A DNA stretch of 42,081 bases, taken from contig NZ_CADEFR010000028.1 in NCBI RefSeq assembly GCF_902826655.1, positions 1 to 42,081 of the forward strand, written 5' to 3'. Each line of letters starts with the position of its first letter. The stretch's first letter is position 1. Origin of the DNA: an uncultured Methylibium sp. GTDB taxonomy: Bacteria; Pseudomonadota; Gammaproteobacteria; Burkholderiales; Burkholderiaceae_C. This document shows, piece by piece, positions 15,092-24,056 of the stretch. The notes below the pieces were generated by a model. That model was not told the DNA's origin. It saw nothing but the letters and a program-made list of their open reading frames with translations, and searched no databases. The position numbers and the translations under genes are program-made.

Positions 15092-18000
15092 CGTCGTCGG
15101 GTCGGGTCGCGGCGAGCGCCTGCTCGACGCGCGCCGTCAGCGCGTCGAGGCGGAAGTCGCGCGCCAGCGTGCGCAGGCCGTCCACGAAGGCGGCACAGCG
15201 CGGGTCGGCCGCCGCCATGCGATCGAGCTCGGCGTGGATGCCTCGCACATAGCCCAGGTGCAGCGGGCCTGACAAGGCCTGCAGGGCGGCGGCGTCGGGC
15301 AGATGGAGCGACGCCGCCGACGCGGCCGCGGCCGGCTCGGCCGGCACCGCGGGCTGCGCTTCGAGCCATTGCAGTCCCAGCCGCGCGCCCAGCCAGTCGA
15401 GCAGGTCGTCCAGCCGCACCGGCTTGACGATGAAGTCGGCCGGGCCGATGCCGACGTCGTTGTCGAGCGCCTTGTCGAAGGCATTGGCCGAGACGATGGC
15501 CGTCGGGGCGCCGGGCGCCAGGCCCTCGGCGCGGCGCCGGCGCAGCGTTTCCCAGCCGTCGATGCCGGGCATCGCCAGGTCCATCAGCACGGCGTCGGGC
15601 GCGGGGCCGCCCTGCAGCAGCGCCAGCGCCTCCTCGCCCGACGCCGCGAGCACGAGCTCGAAGCCCAGCGGCTGCAGCAGGTGGGCCAGCAGGTCGCGGT
15701 CGACCTCCTCGTTGTCGACCACCAGCACGCGCCGGCGCGGCCCGAGGTAGCCGCTGCGGGCGTGGCGCGCCGCGGCGCGCGGCACGACGGCGCCGGTCAG
15801 CTCGGGCAGGAAGAGCCGGATCGCGAAGCGGCTGCCGACGCCGGGCGTGCTGGTGGCCGTCATCTCGCCGCCCATCAGCTCGGTCAGCATGCGCGCGATG
15901 GTCAGGCCCAGGCCCGAGCCGGCGACGCTGCTGGCGCCGGCCGCCGCGCCGCGCTGGAAGGGCTCGAAGACGCGCGCCAGTTCGTCGGCGTTCATGCCCG
16001 GGCCCGAGTCCTCGATCTCGAAGCGCGCCGTCTCGCGCAGGTGGCTGACGCGGAACACGACGCGCCCGCGCGCGGTGAACTTGACCGCGTTGCCCAGCAG
16101 GTTGATGAGGATCTGGCGCAGGCGCTGCTCGTCGGCGCGCACCACCTCGGGCAGCGAGGCCGCGAAGTCGGTGTCGAAGGCGATGCCCTTGGCCGAGGCC
16201 TGCAGCTGCATCAGGCCGGCGATCTCGTGCAGGCCGTCGGCAAAGCGCATCGGGCGGGGCTCGAGCGCCAGCTTGCCGGCCTCGATGCGCGCCAGGTCCA
16301 GCGTGCCTTCGATCAGGCCCAGCAGGTGGTCGCCGCCGCGGCGGATCACGCGCACCGCCTGCGCCCGCTGCGGCGGCATCGCCTCGTCTTCCTCCAGCAG
16401 CTGCGCGTAGCCGAGGATGCTGTTGAGCGGCGTGCGCAGCTCGTGGCTGATCGCGGTGATGTAGCGGCTCTTGGCCTGGTTGGCGCGGTCGGCGACCTGC
16501 CGCGCCTGCTGCAGCTGCGCGTCGGTGCGGCGGTGCGACTCGATCTCGCGCATCAGCAGCTGGGTCTGGCGGTTGGACTCCTCCTGCGCGACCTGGCGGC
16601 TCTTGTGCGCCAGCACCAGCCACCAGCACACGACGCCGGCCACCAGCAGCATCACCGCGAAGGCCTTGCCGAAGCCGTGGCGCTCGAGCATCAGCGTGAT
16701 CGCGGTCAGCAGTGGCAGCACCACCAGCATCAGCAGCAGGTAGTGCGCGAGGCCGGTGTCCAGATAGGGCCAGGCGCGCCGCGGCAGCAGCCAGCGCAGC
16801 GCGCTGCCCCACTGCGTGGCCAGGCGCGCCGGCTCGGGCTTGCACAGGTCGCCGCAGCGCGCGTCGAGCGTGCAGCACAGCGAGCAGATCGGCCCGCCGT
16901 AGGCCGGGCAGCCGGCCATGTCCTCGCCCTCGTAGTCGCGCTCGCAGATGCAGCAGCGCTGCAGGCGCGTGGTGGTGCCGGACTCCGAGGCGGGGGCGGG
17001 CGCCGGCGTGTCGCTGCGCGCCAGGTAGTAGCGGCCCTTCGTCCACCAGGCCAGCAGCGGCGAGGCGACGAAGGCCGTGACGAGCGCGATCGCCGCCGAG
17101 AAGGCCTGCGCCGCCGCGCCGAACGCGCCCAGGTGCGCAGCGACCGACAGCGCCGAGGCGATGCCCATCGCGCCGACGCCGACCGGGTTGACGTCGTAGA
17201 GGTAGGCGCGCCGGTACTCGACGCCCGCCGGCGACAGCCCCAGCGGCTTGTTGACCACCAGGTCGGCCACGACCGCCATCATCCAGGCGATCGCGATGTT
17301 GGAGTACAGGCCCAGCACTTCGCCCATCGCGGCGAAGACGTTCAACTCCATCAGCAGCAGCGCGATCATCGTGTTGAAGACGACCCAGACCACGCGCCCC
17401 GGGTGGCTGTGCGTGACGCGCGAGAAGAAGTTGGACCACGCCAGCGACCCGGCGTAGGCATTGGTGACGTTGATCTTGAGCTGCGAGATCACGACGAACA
17501 GCGCCGTCACCGCGACCGCGGTGCCGTAGTGCGAGAACACCATCTCGTAGGCCGCCAGGTACATCTGGTTGGGGTCGACGGCGCGCTCGGCCGGCACGCT
17601 GAGCGTGATCGCCAGGTAGGCCAGCAGCGCGCCGCCCAGCATCTTGAGCACGCCCGGCAGCACCCAGCCCGGTCCGCCGATCAGCACCGCGGTCCACCAG
17701 CGGCGCCGGTTGGCCGTGGTGCGCTCGGGCATGAAGCGCAGGTAGTCGGCCTGCTCGCCCATCTGCGTGATCAGCGCGATGCCGACCGTGGTGGCCGCGC
17801 CGAAAGCAAGCCAGCCGAAGCCGGGGTGGCCGCCGGTCTCGCCGGCGTAGGCCGTCAGGCCGCCGATCAGCCCCGGGTTGGCGTGCAGCACCGCGACGTA
17901 GGGCGCCACCAGCAGGGCGGCCCACAGCGGCAGCGTCCAGGCCTGCAGCCGGCCGATCGCGGTGACGCCGTGCGTCACCAGCGGGATCACGACCAGCGCG

Positions 18001-18512
18001 CACACCAGGTAGCCCCAGGCCGGCGGGATGTCGAACACCAGCTCCAGCGCGTAGGCCATCACCGCGGCCTCGAGCGCGAAGAAGATGAAGGTGAAGCTCG
18101 CGTAGATCAGCGAGGTGATGGTCGACCCGATGTAGCCGAAGCCCGCGCCGCGCGTCAGCAGGTCCATGTCGACGCCGTGGCGCGCCGCGTAGACGCTGAT
18201 CGGCAGCCCGGCCAGGAAGATCACCAGCCCGGTCGCCAGGATCGCCAGCGCCGCGTTGACGAAGCCGTAGCGCAGCAGCAGCGTGGCGCCGATGGCCTCG
18301 AGGATCAGGAAGGAGGCCGCGCCGCCGAGCGCGGTGTTGGCCACCCGCAGCGGCGACCACTTGCGAAAGCTGCGCGCGGTGAAACGCAGTGCGTAGTCCT
18401 CCATCGACTCGCGCGCGACCCAGGAGTTGTAGTCGCGGCGCACCTTGACGACGCGCTGGGGGGCGTCGTCCAGGCGGGCGGGCGGAGGCGGATCGAGGGC
18501 GGCGGGATCCAT
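15060..18512 (-). CDS. NCS1 permease-hybrid histidine kinase fusion (transporter-sensor kinase)
   Basis: 1150 residues. Residues about 40-490 are a complete nucleobase:cation symporter-1-type permease of about 12 helices ([78 protein letters not shown]). A cytosolic Cys-rich module follows at about 514-555, with ten cysteines in CxxC and CC pairs. Next come two more helices (570-640), a coiled coil, HisKA with phospho-His near residue 690 ([20 protein letters not shown]), HATPase_c ([27 protein letters not shown]) and a receiver near 925-1040 with Asp in [14 protein letters not shown]. The last about 100 residues are helical without a clear HPt histidine. The start at 18512 begins the conserved region; 66 bp separate it from divergent ureA. 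By analogy with CbrA-type transporter-kinases it probably senses a transported nitrogenous solute. Confidence 0.9.
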   Translation of the reverse strand: MDPAALDPPPPARLDDAPQRVVKVRRDYNSWVARESMEDYALRFTARSFRKWSPLRVANTALGGAASFLILEAIGATLLLRYGFVNAALAILATGLVIFLAGLPISVYAARHGVDMDLLTRGAGFGYIGSTITSLIYASFTFIFFALEAAVMAYALELVFDIPPAWGYLVCALVVIPLVTHGVTAIGRLQAWTLPLWAALLVAPYVAVLHANPGLIGGLTAYAGETGGHPGFGWLAFGAATTVGIALITQMGEQADYLRFMPERTTANRRRWWTAVLIGGPGWVLPGVLKMLGGALLAYLAITLSVPAERAVDPNQMYLAAYEMVFSHYGTAVAVTALFVVISQLKINVTNAYAGSLAWSNFFSRVTHSHPGRVVWVVFNTMIALLLMELNVFAAMGEVLGLYSNIAIAWMMAVVADLVVNKPLGLSPAGVEYRRAYLYDVNPVGVGAMGIASALSVAAHLGAFGAAAQAFSAAIALVTAFVASPLLAWWTKGRYYLARSDTPAPAPASESGTTTRLQRCCICERDYEGEDMAGCPAYGGPICSLCCTLDARCGDLCKPEPARLATQWGSALRWLLPRRAWPYLDTGLAHYLLLMLVVLPLLTAITLMLERHGFGKAFAVMLLVAGVVCWWLVLAHKSRQVAQEESNRQTQLLMREIESHRRTDAQLQQARQVADRANQAKSRYITAISHELRTPLNSILGYAQLLEEDEAMPPQRAQAVRVIRRGGDHLLGLIEGTLDLARIEAGKLALEPRPMRFADGLHEIAGLMQLQASAKGIAFDTDFAASLPEVVRADEQRLRQILINLLGNAVKFTARGRVVFRVSHLRETARFEIEDSGPGMNADELARVFEPFQRGAAAGASSVAGSGLGLTIARMLTELMGGEMTATSTPGVGSRFAIRLFLPELTGAVVPRAAARHARSGYLGPRRRVLVVDNEEVDRDLLAHLLQPLGFELVLAASGEEALALLQGGPAPDAVLMDLAMPGIDGWETLRRRRAEGLAPGAPTAIVSANAFDKALDNDVGIGPADFIVKPVRLDDLLDWLGARLGLQWLEAQPAVPAEPAAAASAASLHLPDAAALQALSGPLHLGYVRGIHAELDRMAAADPRCAAFVDGLRTLARDFRLDALTARVEQALAATRPDDDDGARQPRAA

Positions 18513-18518
18513 GGCGGC

Positions 18519-18544
18519 GTGGTTAGCATCAAGAACCGAACCAC
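18519..18544. promoter_or_regulatory. GTGGTT-N14-AACCAC dyad between the sensor kinase and ureA
   Basis: Perfect 6-bp inverted repeat (18519-18524 and 18539-18544) within the 66-bp divergent gap. It is the only clear symmetry there and overlaps where both promoters must lie. It is a candidate binding site for the LuxR-type regulator; this is positional inference. Confidence 0.35.
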
Positions 18545-18578
18545 CCGGCGTGGCATCCATCCTGCAGAGCCCGAACCC

Positions 18579-18881
18579 ATGGACCTGACCCCGCGCGAGA
18601 AGGACAAGCTGCTGCTCTTCACCGCCTCGCTGTTGGCCGAACGGCGCAAGGCGCGCGGCCTGAAGCTCAACCACCCCGAGGCGGTGGCGCTGATCTCGGC
18701 CGCGATCCTGGAAGGTGCGCGCGACGGCAAGAGCGTCGCCGCGCTGATGAGCGAAGGCCGCCAGGTGCTGGCGCGTGCCGACGTGATGGAGGGCGTGGCC
18801 GAGATGATTCCCGAGATCCAGGTCGAGGCCACGTTCCCGGACGGCACCAAACTGGTTACCGTGCACCAACCGATTGCATGA
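18579..18881 (+). CDS. ureA: Urease gamma subunit
   Basis: 100 residues, the normal length. The sequence is typical from end to end: [40 protein letters not shown], and the conserved [20 protein letters not shown] near the C-terminus. UreA is the small structural subunit of the (UreABC)3 apoenzyme that hydrolyses urea to ammonia and carbamate in the cytoplasm. It is the first gene of the urease locus and is followed after 10 bp by a small membrane-protein gene instead of ureB. Confidence 0.97.
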   Translation: MDLTPREKDKLLLFTASLLAERRKARGLKLNHPEAVALISAAILEGARDGKSVAALMSEGRQVLARADVMEGVAEMIPEIQVEATFPDGTKLVTVHQPIA

Positions 18882-18891
18882 GGCATGCACC

Positions 18892-19068
18892 ATGAAGAAC
18901 CTTCGCTCGCTGCTGTTCACCGTTCCGGGTCTGGGGGTCGCGGCCGTCGCCCGGGCCCACGAAGGGCACGGCCAGGAGGGCCTGCACTGGCATGCCTTCG
19001 ACGCCTGGGGCTGGGTCGCGCTGGCCGTGGCGGCGGCCGCGGCGCTGTGGTTCGCGCGTCGCAAGTGA
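18892..19068 (+). CDS. 58-residue membrane peptide with His-rich ectodomain, between ureA and ureB
   Basis: Small hydrophobic protein: an N-terminal signal or helix ([16 protein letters not shown], residues 7-22), a short His-rich stretch [15 protein letters not shown] (22-36, five His), a second helix ([17 protein letters not shown], 39-55) and a basic end RRK. It starts 10 bp after ureA and ends 13 bp before ureB, so it is co-transcribed. The start of such His segments after a cleavable signal recalls the N-terminus of HupE/UreJ nickel permeases, but the remaining helices are missing. It may be a small metal-handling accessory or a UreJ-like remnant. It is not identified further. Confidence 0.7.
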   Translation: MKNLRSLLFTVPGLGVAAVARAHEGHGQEGLHWHAFDAWGWVALAVAAAAALWFARRK

Positions 19069-19081
19069 AGAGCCGGCCGCG

Positions 19082-19393
19082 ATGCTGATCCCCGGCGAAC
19101 TGATCCCGGCCGACGCGCCCGACCACGCGCTGATGCCCGGCCGGCGCGCGCTGACGCTGGTGGTCGAGAACCGCGGCGACCGGCCGATCCAGGTCGGCTC
19201 GCACTACCACTTTGCCGAGACCAATCCGGCGCTGGCCTTCGACCGGACCGCCGCGCGCGGCATGCGTCTGGCCATCGCCTCGGGCACCGCGGTGCGCTTC
19301 GAGCCCGGCCAGCAGCGCACGGTGACGCTGGTGGACTACGCCGGGGCGCGCGCGGTCTGGGGCTTCCGCGGCGAGGTGCAGGGCACTTTGTAA
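19082..19393 (+). CDS. ureB: Urease beta subunit
   Basis: 103 residues, normal length. Typical stretches are [40 protein letters not shown], and the family signature continuing [20 protein letters not shown]. The C-terminus [20 protein letters not shown] is typical. It forms the structural part of urease with UreA and UreC. ureC does not follow directly: an ATP-grasp gene is inserted with a 32-bp gap that holds a hairpin or promoter-like palindrome. Confidence 0.97.
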   Translation: MLIPGELIPADAPDHALMPGRRALTLVVENRGDRPIQVGSHYHFAETNPALAFDRTAARGMRLAIASGTAVRFEPGQQRTVTLVDYAGARAVWGFRGEVQGTL

Positions 19394-19409
19394 CAGTGAC
19401 CGCTGCCCG

Positions 19410-19425
19410 GCCCGAATAATCGGGC
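19410..19425. promoter_or_regulatory. Perfect palindrome with ATAAT core directly before the ATP-grasp start codon
   Basis: GCCCGA (19410-19415) and TCGGGC (19420-19425) flank ATAA and end at the base before the ATG. AATAAT reads as a -10 box placing the transcript start at the ATG. In read-through RNA from ureB the same bases form a hairpin covering the ribosome-binding region, where no Shine-Dalgarno is visible. Confidence 0.45.
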
Positions 19426-20601
19426 ATGACCTCGATCCTGGTGGTGGATGTCGGCTGGGCGCAGGTGTTCCGGCTGGCCAGCGACCTGGCGGCGGCGGGC
19501 CTGCGGGTCTTCGTCGTCGGGGGCGACACCGGCAAGGCCTGGCTGCTGCCCGCCGGCGTGACGGCGCTGCCCGGGCGCATCGATCCGCTGGACGCGCCCG
19601 GGATGATCGCGACGATCGGCCAGGCCCGCGAGCGTTGCGGCGCCGACTGGGTGCTGGCGCTGGCCGAGCCGGTGCTGGCGGCCTGCTGGCGCTACCTGCC
19701 CGGCTGGATCGACCGCCTGCTGCCGGCGGTGGCGGCCGCACACCGGCCGCTGTTCGGCCACAAGCAGCGCATGCTCGAGTACGTCGCGGCTCACGGCGTG
19801 CCGGTGCCGCGCGGGGTCTGGCTCGTGCGCGGCGACGACGCCGAGATCGAGGCGGCCGGCGGGCAGCTGGGCTGGCCGCTGGTCGTCAAGGTCCCGAACG
19901 GCTATGCCGGGCACGGCGTGGTGATCGCGTCGCGCCTGCCCGAGGCCACGCAGGCCGTGCGCTCGCTGTGGAGCGACGACCCGGCGCGCCGGCCGACCTT
20001 GCAGGCCTGGCTGCCGGGCGCCACCCGGCTGGTCGGCGGCCTGTTCGAGAACGGTCGGGCGGTGCACCTGATCGGCGCCGAGCGGACCGCCTGCGGCGGC
20101 CCGCCGACCGGTCCGGCGCTGCGCTTGCGGACCGAGGCGCAGCCCCGGCTGCTGGACGCCGGGCGGCGCTGCTTCGAGGCCCTGGCCTACACCGGGATCG
20201 CCTGCGCCGACTTCGTCGACGACGCCGACGGCTGCCCGCGGCTCGTCGACGTGAACCCGCGGCCCTGGGGATCGATCGGCGTGGCCCGCAGCGCCGGCGT
20301 CGACCTGATCGGCGCCTGGGCGCGGCGCTTGCAAGGTGACGACGTCGCGCTGCCGCCCGAGGCGCGACCGGGCATCGACTGGGTGAAGATCCCCGACTAC
20401 CTGTGGCCCGAGACGACCAGCGGCCTCGACTTCCTGTCGCGGCTGTTCGAACCCGTGGTGTGGCGCTCCTGGTCGCGCCACCGCGCCGCCGACTTCCTGA
20501 TCGAGATCAAGCTGGCCCAGTACCTGTTGCGCCAACGACTGCGGGAACCCCGGGCCGATCGTGGCCGCGCCGCCGCCGGCCCGCCGCCCCCGCCCTGCTG
20601 A
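19426..20601 (+). CDS. ATP-grasp domain protein inserted between ureB and ureC
   Basis: 391 residues. Residues 1-110 form a Rossmann-like pre-ATP-grasp domain ([20 protein letters not shown]). The ATP-grasp fold follows: [20 protein letters not shown] near residue 150 with the ATP-binding Lys and Gly-rich loop, and the Mg/ATP-binding [20 protein letters not shown] near 275. Such enzymes form amide, peptide or thioester bonds through an acyl-phosphate. The closest general type is the carbamoyl-phosphate-synthase-like, D-Ala-D-Ala-ligase-like stand-alone ATP-grasp. It lies 13 bp before ureC, so ureC depends on the same transcript. Substrate unknown. A role linked to urea or carbamate is tempting but only guessed from position. 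Confidence 0.85.
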   Translation: MTSILVVDVGWAQVFRLASDLAAAGLRVFVVGGDTGKAWLLPAGVTALPGRIDPLDAPGMIATIGQARERCGADWVLALAEPVLAACWRYLPGWIDRLLPAVAAAHRPLFGHKQRMLEYVAAHGVPVPRGVWLVRGDDAEIEAAGGQLGWPLVVKVPNGYAGHGVVIASRLPEATQAVRSLWSDDPARRPTLQAWLPGATRLVGGLFENGRAVHLIGAERTACGGPPTGPALRLRTEAQPRLLDAGRRCFEALAYTGIACADFVDDADGCPRLVDVNPRPWGSIGVARSAGVDLIGAWARRLQGDDVALPPEARPGIDWVKIPDYLWPETTSGLDFLSRLFEPVVWRSWSRHRAADFLIEIKLAQYLLRQRLREPRADRGRAAAGPPPPPC

Positions 20602-20614
20602 TGGAGAACCTTCG

Positions 20615-22339
20615 ATGAGCCTCTCGCGCCGCGCCTACGCGGAGATGTACGGCCCCACCGTCGGCGACCGCGTGCGCCTGGCCGACACCGAACTGGTCGT
20701 CGAGGTCGAGCGCGACTTCACCTTGCTGGCCGGCGGCTACGGCGAGGAGGTCAAGTTCGGTGGCGGCAAGACCATCCGCGACGGCATGGGCCAGAGCCAG
20801 CGCATCAACGGCATCGGCCCCGGCGACGCGATGGACTGCGTGATCACCAATGCGCTGATCGTCGACCACTGGGGCATCGTCAAGGCCGACATCGGCCTGC
20901 GCGGCCAGCGCATCGCCGCGATCGGCAAGGCCGGCAATCCCGATGTGCAGCCGGGCGTGGACATCGTCATCGGGCCGGGCACCGAGGTCATCGCGGGCGA
21001 AGGCATGATCGTCACGGCTGGCGGCATCGACAGCCACATCCACTTCATCTGCCCGCAGCAGATCGAGGAGTCGCTGGCGAGCGGCGTGACGACGATGCTG
21101 GGCGGCGGCACCGGCCCGGCGACCGGGACCTTCGCCACCACCTGCACGCCGGGGCCCGAGAACCTGGCGCGCATGCTGATGGCGGCCGAGGCCTTCCCGA
21201 TGAACCTGGGCTTCCTCGGCAAGGGCAATGCGAGCCGGCCCGAGGGCTTGAGCCAGCAGGTCGAGGCCGGCGCGATCGGCCTGAAGCTGCACGAGGACTG
21301 GGGCACCACGCCCTCGGCCATCGACCAGTGCCTGGCCGTCGCGGACGAGACCGACACCCAGGTCTCGATCCACAGCGACACGCTCAACGAGAGCGGCTTC
21401 GTCGAGGACACCATCGCGGCGACGAAGGGCCGCACGCTGTGCGCCTTCCACACCGAGGGCGCGGGCGGCGGGCACGCGCCCGACATCCTGCGCGTGGTCG
21501 GCGAGGCCAACTTCCTGCCCAGCTCGACCAACCCGACGATGCCCTTCACGGTGAACACCGTCGACGAGCACCTCGACATGCTGATGGTCTGCCACCACCT
21601 CGACGCCAGCATCGCCGAGGACCTGGCCTTCGCCGAGAGCCGCATCCGCAAGGAGACCATCGCCGCCGAGGACGTGCTGCACGACCTGGGCGCCATCAGC
21701 ATGATGAGCAGCGACAGCCAGGCCATGGGCCGCGTCGGCGAGGTCATCCTGCGCACCTGGCAGACGGCGCACAAGATGAAGGTGCAGCGCGGCGCGCTCG
21801 ATGGCGATTCCGCGCGCAATGACAACACGCGGGTCAAGCGCTACGTCGCCAAGTACACGATCAACCCGGCCCTCGCCAACGGCATCGCCCACGAGGTCGG
21901 GAGCATCGAGGTCGGCAAGTGGGCCGACCTGGTGCTGTGGCGGCCGGCCTTCTTCGGCGTCAAGCCCAGCCTCGTCATCAAGGGCGGCTTCATCGCCAGC
22001 GCGCTGATGGGCGACGCCAACGCCAGCATCCCGACGCCGCAGCCGGTGCACGTGCGGCCGATGTTCGGCGCCTACGGCGGCGCGCTGGGGCGCGGCTCGC
22101 TCACCTTCCTCAGCCAGGCCGGCGTGGCCGCGGGGGTGGGTGAACGCCTGGGGCTGCGCAAGACCGTCTCGGCCGTGCGCGGATGCCGCACGGTGAAGAA
22201 GACCGACATGGTCCACAACGCCTGGCTGCCGGCGATGCAGATCGACGCCCAGACCTACGAGGTGCGCGCCGACGGTCAGCTGCTGAGCTGCGAGGCGGCC
22301 GCCGTGCTGCCGATGGCGCAGCGCTACTTCCTGTTCTGA
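20615..22339 (+). CDS. ureC: Urease alpha subunit (catalytic)
   Basis: 574 residues, full length. All active-site elements can be read: HIHFICPQQ (two Ni-ligand His), [11 protein letters not shown] (the Lys that is carbamylated to bridge the two nickels), [12 protein letters not shown] (Ni-ligand His), [13 protein letters not shown] (Ni-ligand His and mobile region), MVCHHLD (flap Cys-His) and [10 protein letters not shown] (Ni-ligand Asp). The start ATG follows GGAGAACC at a proper distance, 13 bp after the ATP-grasp stop. The gene ends 15 bp from the convergent parA-like gene, so the structural urease transcript must terminate here and the accessory genes need their own promoter. Confidence 0.98.
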   Translation: MSLSRRAYAEMYGPTVGDRVRLADTELVVEVERDFTLLAGGYGEEVKFGGGKTIRDGMGQSQRINGIGPGDAMDCVITNALIVDHWGIVKADIGLRGQRIAAIGKAGNPDVQPGVDIVIGPGTEVIAGEGMIVTAGGIDSHIHFICPQQIEESLASGVTTMLGGGTGPATGTFATTCTPGPENLARMLMAAEAFPMNLGFLGKGNASRPEGLSQQVEAGAIGLKLHEDWGTTPSAIDQCLAVADETDTQVSIHSDTLNESGFVEDTIAATKGRTLCAFHTEGAGGGHAPDILRVVGEANFLPSSTNPTMPFTVNTVDEHLDMLMVCHHLDASIAEDLAFAESRIRKETIAAEDVLHDLGAISMMSSDSQAMGRVGEVILRTWQTAHKMKVQRGALDGDSARNDNTRVKRYVAKYTINPALANGIAHEVGSIEVGKWADLVLWRPAFFGVKPSLVIKGGFIASALMGDANASIPTPQPVHVRPMFGAYGGALGRGSLTFLSQAGVAAGVGERLGLRKTVSAVRGCRTVKKTDMVHNAWLPAMQIDAQTYEVRADGQLLSCEAAAVLPMAQRYFLF

Positions 22340-22354
22340 GGCGCTGACGGACCC

Positions 22355-23263
22355 TCAGGCGCGACGTGCTTGCCGCATCGGCCAGACCCGCAGCCACTCG
22401 GCGACGCGCTGGGCGACGCCGCGGCGCGGTGCGGCCTGCAGGATGCCGAGCGGCACCTGGCCCGTGGCGCCCGGTGCAGGCCGGTGCGGCGCGGTGTGCG
22501 CGACCGGCGCGCTGCTGCGCTCGGTGGACACCGTGGTCAGCGACGCCGGGCGTCGCTCGGCCGTCACGGCGCAGGGCCGGGTCGGCTTCAAGGCAGGGGT
22601 TTCGGCGGCGGCCGGCAGCGGGCGCAGCACCGGATCGAGCCAGTCGAGGATGGGTTGCCACTGCGCGCGGTCGATCGAGGTCTGCGAGGCCGGCAGGTCG
22701 AAGATCGTGAGGCCGTGCTCGACGCAGCGCACATAGGTCTGGGTCTCGCGCAGCGCGCCGACGTAGGGCAGGTCGATCTCCGCCGCCCAGCGCGCCAGCA
22801 CCTCGCCGGCCTTGGTGCGCCCGTCCAGGCGCATGCCGATCGCCGCCACCTTGCAGCGGCCGTTGGCCACCCGCGGCAGCGTCTTCAGCTCGGCATAGCA
22901 CTCGGCCGCGGCTTCGCGGTCGAACATCGACTGGCACACCGGGATCAGCACCGCGTCGGCGTACGAGACGACCTTGGCCAGCTCGAAGCCGTGCGTGCCG
23001 CCGGGCGTGTCGAGCACGACGTGGGTCACGCCGACCGGCGGACGCAGGGAGTTCTTCGGGTCGATCGCCCAGCCGACGATCGGCTTCGAGCCGGGCAGGG
23101 TCTGCGCGGCGCGGGCGCGCAGCCAGGCCTGGGTCGATTGCTGCCGGTCGGTGTCGCCCAGCATCGCGCGCAGCCCGGCGCTGGCGCAATGGCCGGCGAG
23201 GTGGGTGGCCAGCGTGCTCTTGCCGCTGCCGCCCTTGCGGTTGATGACTGCGATGACGGGCAT
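22355..23263 (-). CDS. ParA/MinD-family ATPase on the opposite strand inside the urease locus
   Basis: 302 residues. It has the deviant Walker A AVINRKGGSGKSTLATHLAG (residues 5-24) with the signature Lys, the switch I region GDTDRQQSTQAWLRAR, and Walker B THVVLDTPGG (near 80). About 200 residues of ATPase domain are followed by an Ala/Pro/Thr-rich linker and a basic amphipathic C-terminus (GVAQRVAEWLRVWPMRQARR). No parB-like gene or parS-like repeat is nearby and the setting is chromosomal, so plasmid partition is unlikely. Stand-alone ParA proteins can position protein assemblies on the nucleoid or membrane. It is convergent with ureC and divergent from ureE. Confidence 0.88.
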   Translation of the reverse strand: MPVIAVINRKGGSGKSTLATHLAGHCASAGLRAMLGDTDRQQSTQAWLRARAAQTLPGSKPIVGWAIDPKNSLRPPVGVTHVVLDTPGGTHGFELAKVVSYADAVLIPVCQSMFDREAAAECYAELKTLPRVANGRCKVAAIGMRLDGRTKAGEVLARWAAEIDLPYVGALRETQTYVRCVEHGLTIFDLPASQTSIDRAQWQPILDWLDPVLRPLPAAAETPALKPTRPCAVTAERRPASLTTVSTERSSAPVAHTAPHRPAPGATGQVPLGILQAAPRRGVAQRVAEWLRVWPMRQARRA

Positions 23264-23352
23264 GGTGACGAGGGCGTCCTTTCACGGAGGCGGCCGCTGT
23301 CCTCGATTCGACCACCCTGCCGGCGCGCGCGGCGCACGCATCCGCGGCGCTT

Positions 23353-23370
23353 CGTGAGCCAATGCTCACG
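23353..23370. promoter_or_regulatory. Perfect 7-bp palindrome in the parA-like/ureE divergent promoter region
   Basis: CGTGAGC (23353-23359) and GCTCACG (23364-23370) flank CAAT. It lies in the 164-bp gap between parA-like and ureE. It is too far from either 3' end to be a terminator, so it is best seen as an operator candidate for one or both genes. Confidence 0.4.
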
Positions 23371-23427
23371 CCGGCCGTGCGGTATCTGGCGTCTGTGGCG
23401 GATAAGCGGCGCGCGCACAATCCGGCC

Positions 23428-24042
23428 ATGCTGACCCTGACCAAGTTGATCCCCGCCGGCCGCGGCCTGGCGCCGGTGCTCGTGAAGCGTGCCGCGACCG
23501 TCGAACTCGACTGGGATGTGCGGCAGAAAAGCCGCTTCGAGGCCACCGATTCGCAAGGGCGCAGCCTCGGCGTCGTGCTGCCGCGCGGCAGCGCGGTGCG
23601 CGGCGGCGACGTGCTGGTGGCCGAGGACGGCTCGCTGGTGCGCGTGATCGCCGCTGCCCAGCCGGTGCTGCGCGTCACCGTCTGCGCCGAGCACGGCGCG
23701 CCCTTCGACCTGCTGCGCGCGGCCTACCACCTGGGCAACCGCCACGTGCCGCTGGAGCTGCAGCCGGACGCGCTGCAGTTCGAACCCGACCACGTGCTGG
23801 CCGACATGCTGCGTGCGATGCACCTGATCGTCACCGAAGCGCAGGCGCCGTTCGAGCCCGAGGGCGGGGCGTATGCGGCGGGCGGCCACGGGCATCAGCA
23901 TGAGCACGCGCAGGGTCATGCACACGACCATGAGCACGCGCGTGCACCGGCCGCACCGGCACGCGGCCGCCCGATCGGCATCGCGGTGAAGCCGGCGGCC
24001 ACGCCCCACGTGCACGGTCCGGGCTGCGGGCACGACCACTGA
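23428..24042 (+). CDS. ureE: Urease accessory protein UreE with His-rich nickel-binding tail
   Basis: 204 residues. Residues 1-75 form the peptide-binding domain ([20 protein letters not shown]). Residues 80-150 form the metallochaperone domain with the conserved interface His in [11 protein letters not shown] long His-rich tail follows ([18 protein letters not shown] and a final [11 protein letters not shown]), which can store several nickel ions and makes the protein longer than tail-less homologues. UreE delivers nickel to UreG. The ATG is chosen because upstream in-frame sequence is non-conserved; CACAAT six nt upstream could be a leaderless -10 box. It is the first gene of the second urease unit. 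Confidence 0.96.
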   Translation: MLTLTKLIPAGRGLAPVLVKRAATVELDWDVRQKSRFEATDSQGRSLGVVLPRGSAVRGGDVLVAEDGSLVRVIAAAQPVLRVTVCAEHGAPFDLLRAAYHLGNRHVPLELQPDALQFEPDHVLADMLRAMHLIVTEAQAPFEPEGGAYAAGGHGHQHEHAQGHAHDHEHARAPAAPARGRPIGIAVKPAATPHVHGPGCGHDH

Positions 24043-24056
24043 GCGCCGGCGCGCCG

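Noticed and set aside
15303-18881. A 1192-codon plus-strand frame opposite the permease-kinase that ends in frame with UreA
   Set aside because: Only the last 100 codons (ureA) look like protein; the rest is Gln/His/Arg-rich shadow of the kinase gene. No fusion with UreA is claimed.
18513-19580. N-terminal extension of the permease-kinase across ureA and ureB on the minus strand
   Set aside because: The frame stays open but lies antisense to ureA, the small peptide and ureB; the natural start is ATG 18512 followed by the conserved part.
22355-23263. Plasmid or chromosome partition locus
   Set aside because: No parB homologue, no parS-like repeats and no replication gene; only the ATPase is there.
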